Shown in pieces: positions 61,515 to 64,000 of a stretch of DNA of 64,000 bases. This DNA is from Ignavibacteria bacterium (GTDB lineage: Bacteria > Bacteroidota > Ignavibacteria > Kapaibacteriales > UBA4661). Under the pieces are notes generated by a model. That model had not been told where the DNA came from and did not search any database. It saw only the letters and a program-made list of their open reading frames with translations. Each line of letters begins with the position of its first letter. Positions within the stretch are counted from its first letter, which is position 1. The DNA lies in assembly GCA_014654705.1 (NCBI GenBank), contig JACVZY010000051.1, positions 186,001 through 250,000 on the forward strand, read 5' to 3'. A program made the translations under genes and the position numbers.

Positions 61515-62147
61515 TTAGTTCGCTGCAAAGTTCAGCGCATATGACACACCGACATTAAGGCTGGCATACGAAAAAGGAACATAGCCGCTAAAGAGGTACA
61601 TCACTTTGGCAGAACCATCGAAGTCCAGCCCCGGTGCGAGCGGATAGCGAAAACCGACTTTGGGCGTAGCAGCAAGATTAATCGGCGCAGTTTGGTCTTC
61701 GCGCGGGATGCCGCCAATAGAATACGAGCCGACTTCAAAGCCGACATACGGCTGAAAGCCTGTTACGGCAAAGTTATAGCGGATGCCTGCTGTTACGGCA
61801 AGATTGATGAGGGGGTTATTCTTGAAATAATAGGTGTTAATAACCGGAAATGTACCATCGGCATTTTGACGACGGAAGTATCCATTTCCGAAATAACTCA
61901 CCACGCCGGATACGGAGATAAATAAAGAGTGGTCAATCTTGTAATAATAATTAACCGCCGCACCCAACCCAATACCTAGTTCTTTAAGTGTTAGGTTTTG
62001 ACCGTTTTCAGCCTTGACGGCTGCATCGAAGGCGTATTGAGGTCCAATTTCAATACCAACCTGATGTGTCCAGCGACCGGTTTGTGCAAAGGCGGTGCCG
62101 CAAAAGCAGCAAATACCAACAAAACATAGAAGAAAAATGCGTTGCAT
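61515..62147 (-). CDS. Outer-membrane beta-barrel protein
   Basis: A 210-residue exported protein with a signal peptide (QRIFLLCFVGICCFCGTAFA) and a mature region of about eight amphipathic strands: WTHQVGIEIGPQYAFDA, LGIGLGAAVNYYYKID, LFISVSGVVSYFGNG, INLAVTAGIRYNF, FQPYVGFEVGSYSI, TPKVGFRYPLAPGLDF and SLNVGVSYALNF. This is a small OmpW/OmpX-like barrel (outer-membrane beta-barrel domain). It has no link to complex I except position between nuoG and nuoH. It starts 62 bp after the nuoG stop. Confidence 0.87.
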   Translation of the reverse strand: MQRIFLLCFVGICCFCGTAFAQTGRWTHQVGIEIGPQYAFDAAVKAENGQNLTLKELGIGLGAAVNYYYKIDHSLFISVSGVVSYFGNGYFRRQNADGTFPVINTYYFKNNPLINLAVTAGIRYNFAVTGFQPYVGFEVGSYSIGGIPREDQTAPINLAATPKVGFRYPLAPGLDFDGSAKVMYLFSGYVPFSYASLNVGVSYALNFAAN

Positions 62148-62208
62148 ATAGAAACTCTCAAAAAAGTGAATGGTGAAAAAGCAAAGTGATTAGGCAAATA
62201 AGCAACAA

Positions 62209-63993
62209 TCAGTTTGGTTTTAGTGTATGGGATTCATATTCAAATACTTCAGCAAATTCTTTCTCTGCCTCACCCGAAACCACGCCTTTGCGCTCATCCA
62301 GAAGCCCGTAGCTCATTCCGTTAAAGAATGGTACATTGTCGGCAATATCCTCGAACACATCTTCCGATGCGCGGTAGCGCCAAGCGTCCGATGCTCCGCC
62401 CATTTCCTTTGCAAGCGTGGTGATAACGCGCCAGCTTTGGCGGCAACTGCGGCGCTCGCCTTGTGTCCAACGGTCGTTGTGAGCACCAAATTTGTCGAGG
62501 CGGCTCATTTTCATGCCCATTCTGCGCTCGTTCTCGGTGGTAACGATAAACGGTTCAACGTGTTGAACGCGGTTTTGGAAGTTTGTGTATGTCCCTTCCA
62601 ATTCTGCATAGGTAGCTGCGGCAAAGACCACGTGAGCTTTCTTTGCTGTCTCGGTGTGGTTCGCGGCATGAACAATCAAGACCGTGAGTTTGTCCAGTGC
62701 TGCGGAGAGTTCGGGAGAAAGTGCGGCAATGTCTTCTTCCATCACGTAGAGTGCTTTGATAGCGCCGGACGTGATTTTTGCGGCAAGTTCTTTAGCCGAA
62801 ACACCGCCCGAAGCGGGCTTTACGCCGACTTCCAAAGCACCGATGCTATTGGGGGTCATATCGCTGCGGCGCAAGTAATCATCGCCAAAAGATGCGTCTT
62901 CGTGGCGGAAGAAATCAAGATTGGGTGTATTGAGAACTTCTTTTGCAAATCGGGCAAGTGCGAAGTTGTCTTCGTTGGTCGCTTTTGCCGAGCCGATAAC
63001 CGCGATTTCACTTGCTTTCACGGATTTGAGCAGTTCTGCTGCTTTTGCGCTTGCAGCGTCCCATTCTGTTTCCACCAAATCACCGCCCGTGCGCACGAGT
63101 GGCTTTACGACACGACCTTCGTTGACAAATTTGTATTGCGTCAGCCGTCCGTGATCACACATCCAGTATTGATTTACGTCTAGATTGGTATTCGGCTCAA
63201 GGCGCAAAATCTCGTTGTTGCGGCTTCCTGCCTGCGCATTACAGCCACGAGCACATCCGGTGCAAATAGTTTCATTGAACGACATATCCCAGACGCGAGC
63301 TTTGAAGCGGAAGTCTTGGCTGGTGAGCGCACCGACGGGGCAAATCTCAATAACGTTCATTGAGTACGGGCTGTCGAACTCTGTGCCGGGGAAGGTTTCA
63401 ATCGTAACATGGTCGCCTCTGTCCACGAAAGTCAAGACGGGCTGTTTTGCTTCTTCCTTTGCATAGCGGATGCAGCGCGAACAGGATATGCAGCGCTCAC
63501 CGTCGAAAAGAACGTTCGGACCAAGTGGGACGCGCTTATCTTTGTGATTCTTGCGTTCATCGAAGCGGCTTTCGCCTTTGGAGTGTTTGTAGCCGTATTC
63601 TTGGAGTTTGCACTGCCCAGCTTCATCGCAAATCGGACAATCAAGCGGGTGATTGATAAGCAAAAATTCCATCACCGCTTCCTGCGCAGGCTTTACTTTT
63701 TCGTGATTCAGCCGGACGACCATACCCTCGGTTACTTGAGTAGCGCACGCTATCTGGAGTTTGGGCATGAACATAATAATCGGTTTTCCTGCATCGTCCA
63801 GTGCCGAGGTGCGGTCGGGGTTCATCTTGGGCATTCCCACATCCACAAGGCACATACGGCAGTTACCCGCCACCGACAGCGACGGATGCCAGCAAAAGTG
63901 CGGTACGTCAAGACCGTGTTCCGTTGCGGCTTGAATGATAGTTTGTCCGGGTTTTGCTTCGATGGTGCGGTCGTCTATGGTAAAGGTCGGCAT
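62209..63993 (-). CDS. nuoG: NADH-quinone oxidoreductase subunit G
   Basis: The large electron-carrying subunit of complex I, 594 aa. The N-terminal ferredoxin fold carries a 2Fe-2S set (Cys34, 45, 48, 83). The NADH_dehyd G segment follows with His115 and Cys119, 122, 128. Then come one 4Fe-4S set (Cys168, 171, 174, 218) and a further 4Fe-4S set (Cys244, 247, 251, 279). The C-terminal half (about 300-590) is a shortened molybdopterin oxidoreductase-like domain, much shorter than in E. coli (908 aa) and without a recognisable cofactor site, as in other short NuoG forms. The start ATG at 63993 is near the window edge, so nuoF and upstream genes lie beyond it. Confidence 0.94.
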   Translation of the reverse strand: MPTFTIDDRTIEAKPGQTIIQAATEHGLDVPHFCWHPSLSVAGNCRMCLVDVGMPKMNPDRTSALDDAGKPIIMFMPKLQIACATQVTEGMVVRLNHEKVKPAQEAVMEFLLINHPLDCPICDEAGQCKLQEYGYKHSKGESRFDERKNHKDKRVPLGPNVLFDGERCISCSRCIRYAKEEAKQPVLTFVDRGDHVTIETFPGTEFDSPYSMNVIEICPVGALTSQDFRFKARVWDMSFNETICTGCARGCNAQAGSRNNEILRLEPNTNLDVNQYWMCDHGRLTQYKFVNEGRVVKPLVRTGGDLVETEWDAASAKAAELLKSVKASEIAVIGSAKATNEDNFALARFAKEVLNTPNLDFFRHEDASFGDDYLRRSDMTPNSIGALEVGVKPASGGVSAKELAAKITSGAIKALYVMEEDIAALSPELSAALDKLTVLIVHAANHTETAKKAHVVFAAATYAELEGTYTNFQNRVQHVEPFIVTTENERRMGMKMSRLDKFGAHNDRWTQGERRSCRQSWRVITTLAKEMGGASDAWRYRASEDVFEDIADNVPFFNGMSYGLLDERKGVVSGEAEKEFAEVFEYESHTLKPN

Positions 63994-64000
63994 AGTGAAT

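Noticed and set aside
1-64000. CRISPR arrays, tRNA or rRNA genes, insertion sequences and prophage
   Set aside because: No regularly spaced repeats, cloverleaf sequences, transposase or phage genes were recognised by reading. A covariance-model scan would be needed to exclude a divergent tRNA.

Overview
The window looks like a chromosome segment of a non-photosynthetic member of the Bacteroidota/Chlorobiota group, possibly close to Ignavibacteria or Kapabacteria. This placement is an inference from gene content. Two very large secreted proteins end in type IX secretion (Por)-like C-terminal sorting domains. There are TonB-dependent receptors, a 42-residue bTHX ribosomal protein, a dnaN-recF-DUF721-gyrB block, a promoter matching the Bacteroidetes TAnnTTTG element, and few Shine-Dalgarno sequences. 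No rRNA, tRNA, CRISPR array, prophage or insertion sequence was recognised.

Layout. 1-4051 (minus): a truncated TonB-dependent receptor, then psd and an mlaF-like ATPase. 4239-10668 (plus): the replication block dnaN, recF, DUF721 and gyrB, interrupted by a frameshifted clan AA aspartic protease and a secreted NAGPA-type glycosidase. 10832-16326 (plus): a secreted PPC-domain protein, a DUF2520 dehydrogenase-like protein, an Anbu-type proteasome homologue, a secreted NTF2-like protein, an orphan histidine kinase and a GNAT enzyme. 16357-28336 (minus): surface and sensory genes, comprising an IgGFc-binding-like T9SS cargo, a chemoreceptor, a YdeI protein, a double OmpA protein and a 1298-residue propeller/TIG T9SS cargo. 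28678-32745 (plus): a DinB protein, a lipoprotein and alaS.

32853-39883 (plus) is the most striking block: carbamoyltransferase, SGNH hydrolase, DUF5989 micro-membrane protein, SxtJ-like protein, methyltransferase, GT4 glycosyltransferase and acyltransferase, all tightly packed. It probably builds and decorates an unidentified glycan or small molecule. A TerD-like protein, rlmD and bTHX follow, closed by a strong terminator.

42347-50515 (minus): an esterase, recQ, small hypothetical proteins, an M3 peptidase and an MlaB-MlaE-like permease, which may partner the MlaF ATPase at the other end of the window. 50883-53258 (plus): a TetR regulator with a promoter-embedded palindrome, a hotdog thioesterase and fabF. 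53531-59703 (plus): a TonB-dependent receptor, an ECF sigma factor, a membrane-anchored anti-sigma-like protein with a barrel-like C-terminus, and two paralogous outer-membrane proteins with the same hairpin/Shine-Dalgarno leader. 59788-63993 (minus): a complex I fragment in which nuoG and nuoH are separated by an outer-membrane protein and a DUF2628 protein.

Limits: functions come from reading motifs by eye, and no searches or structure predictions were run. Promoters, hairpins and the smallest reading frames are the least certain entries.
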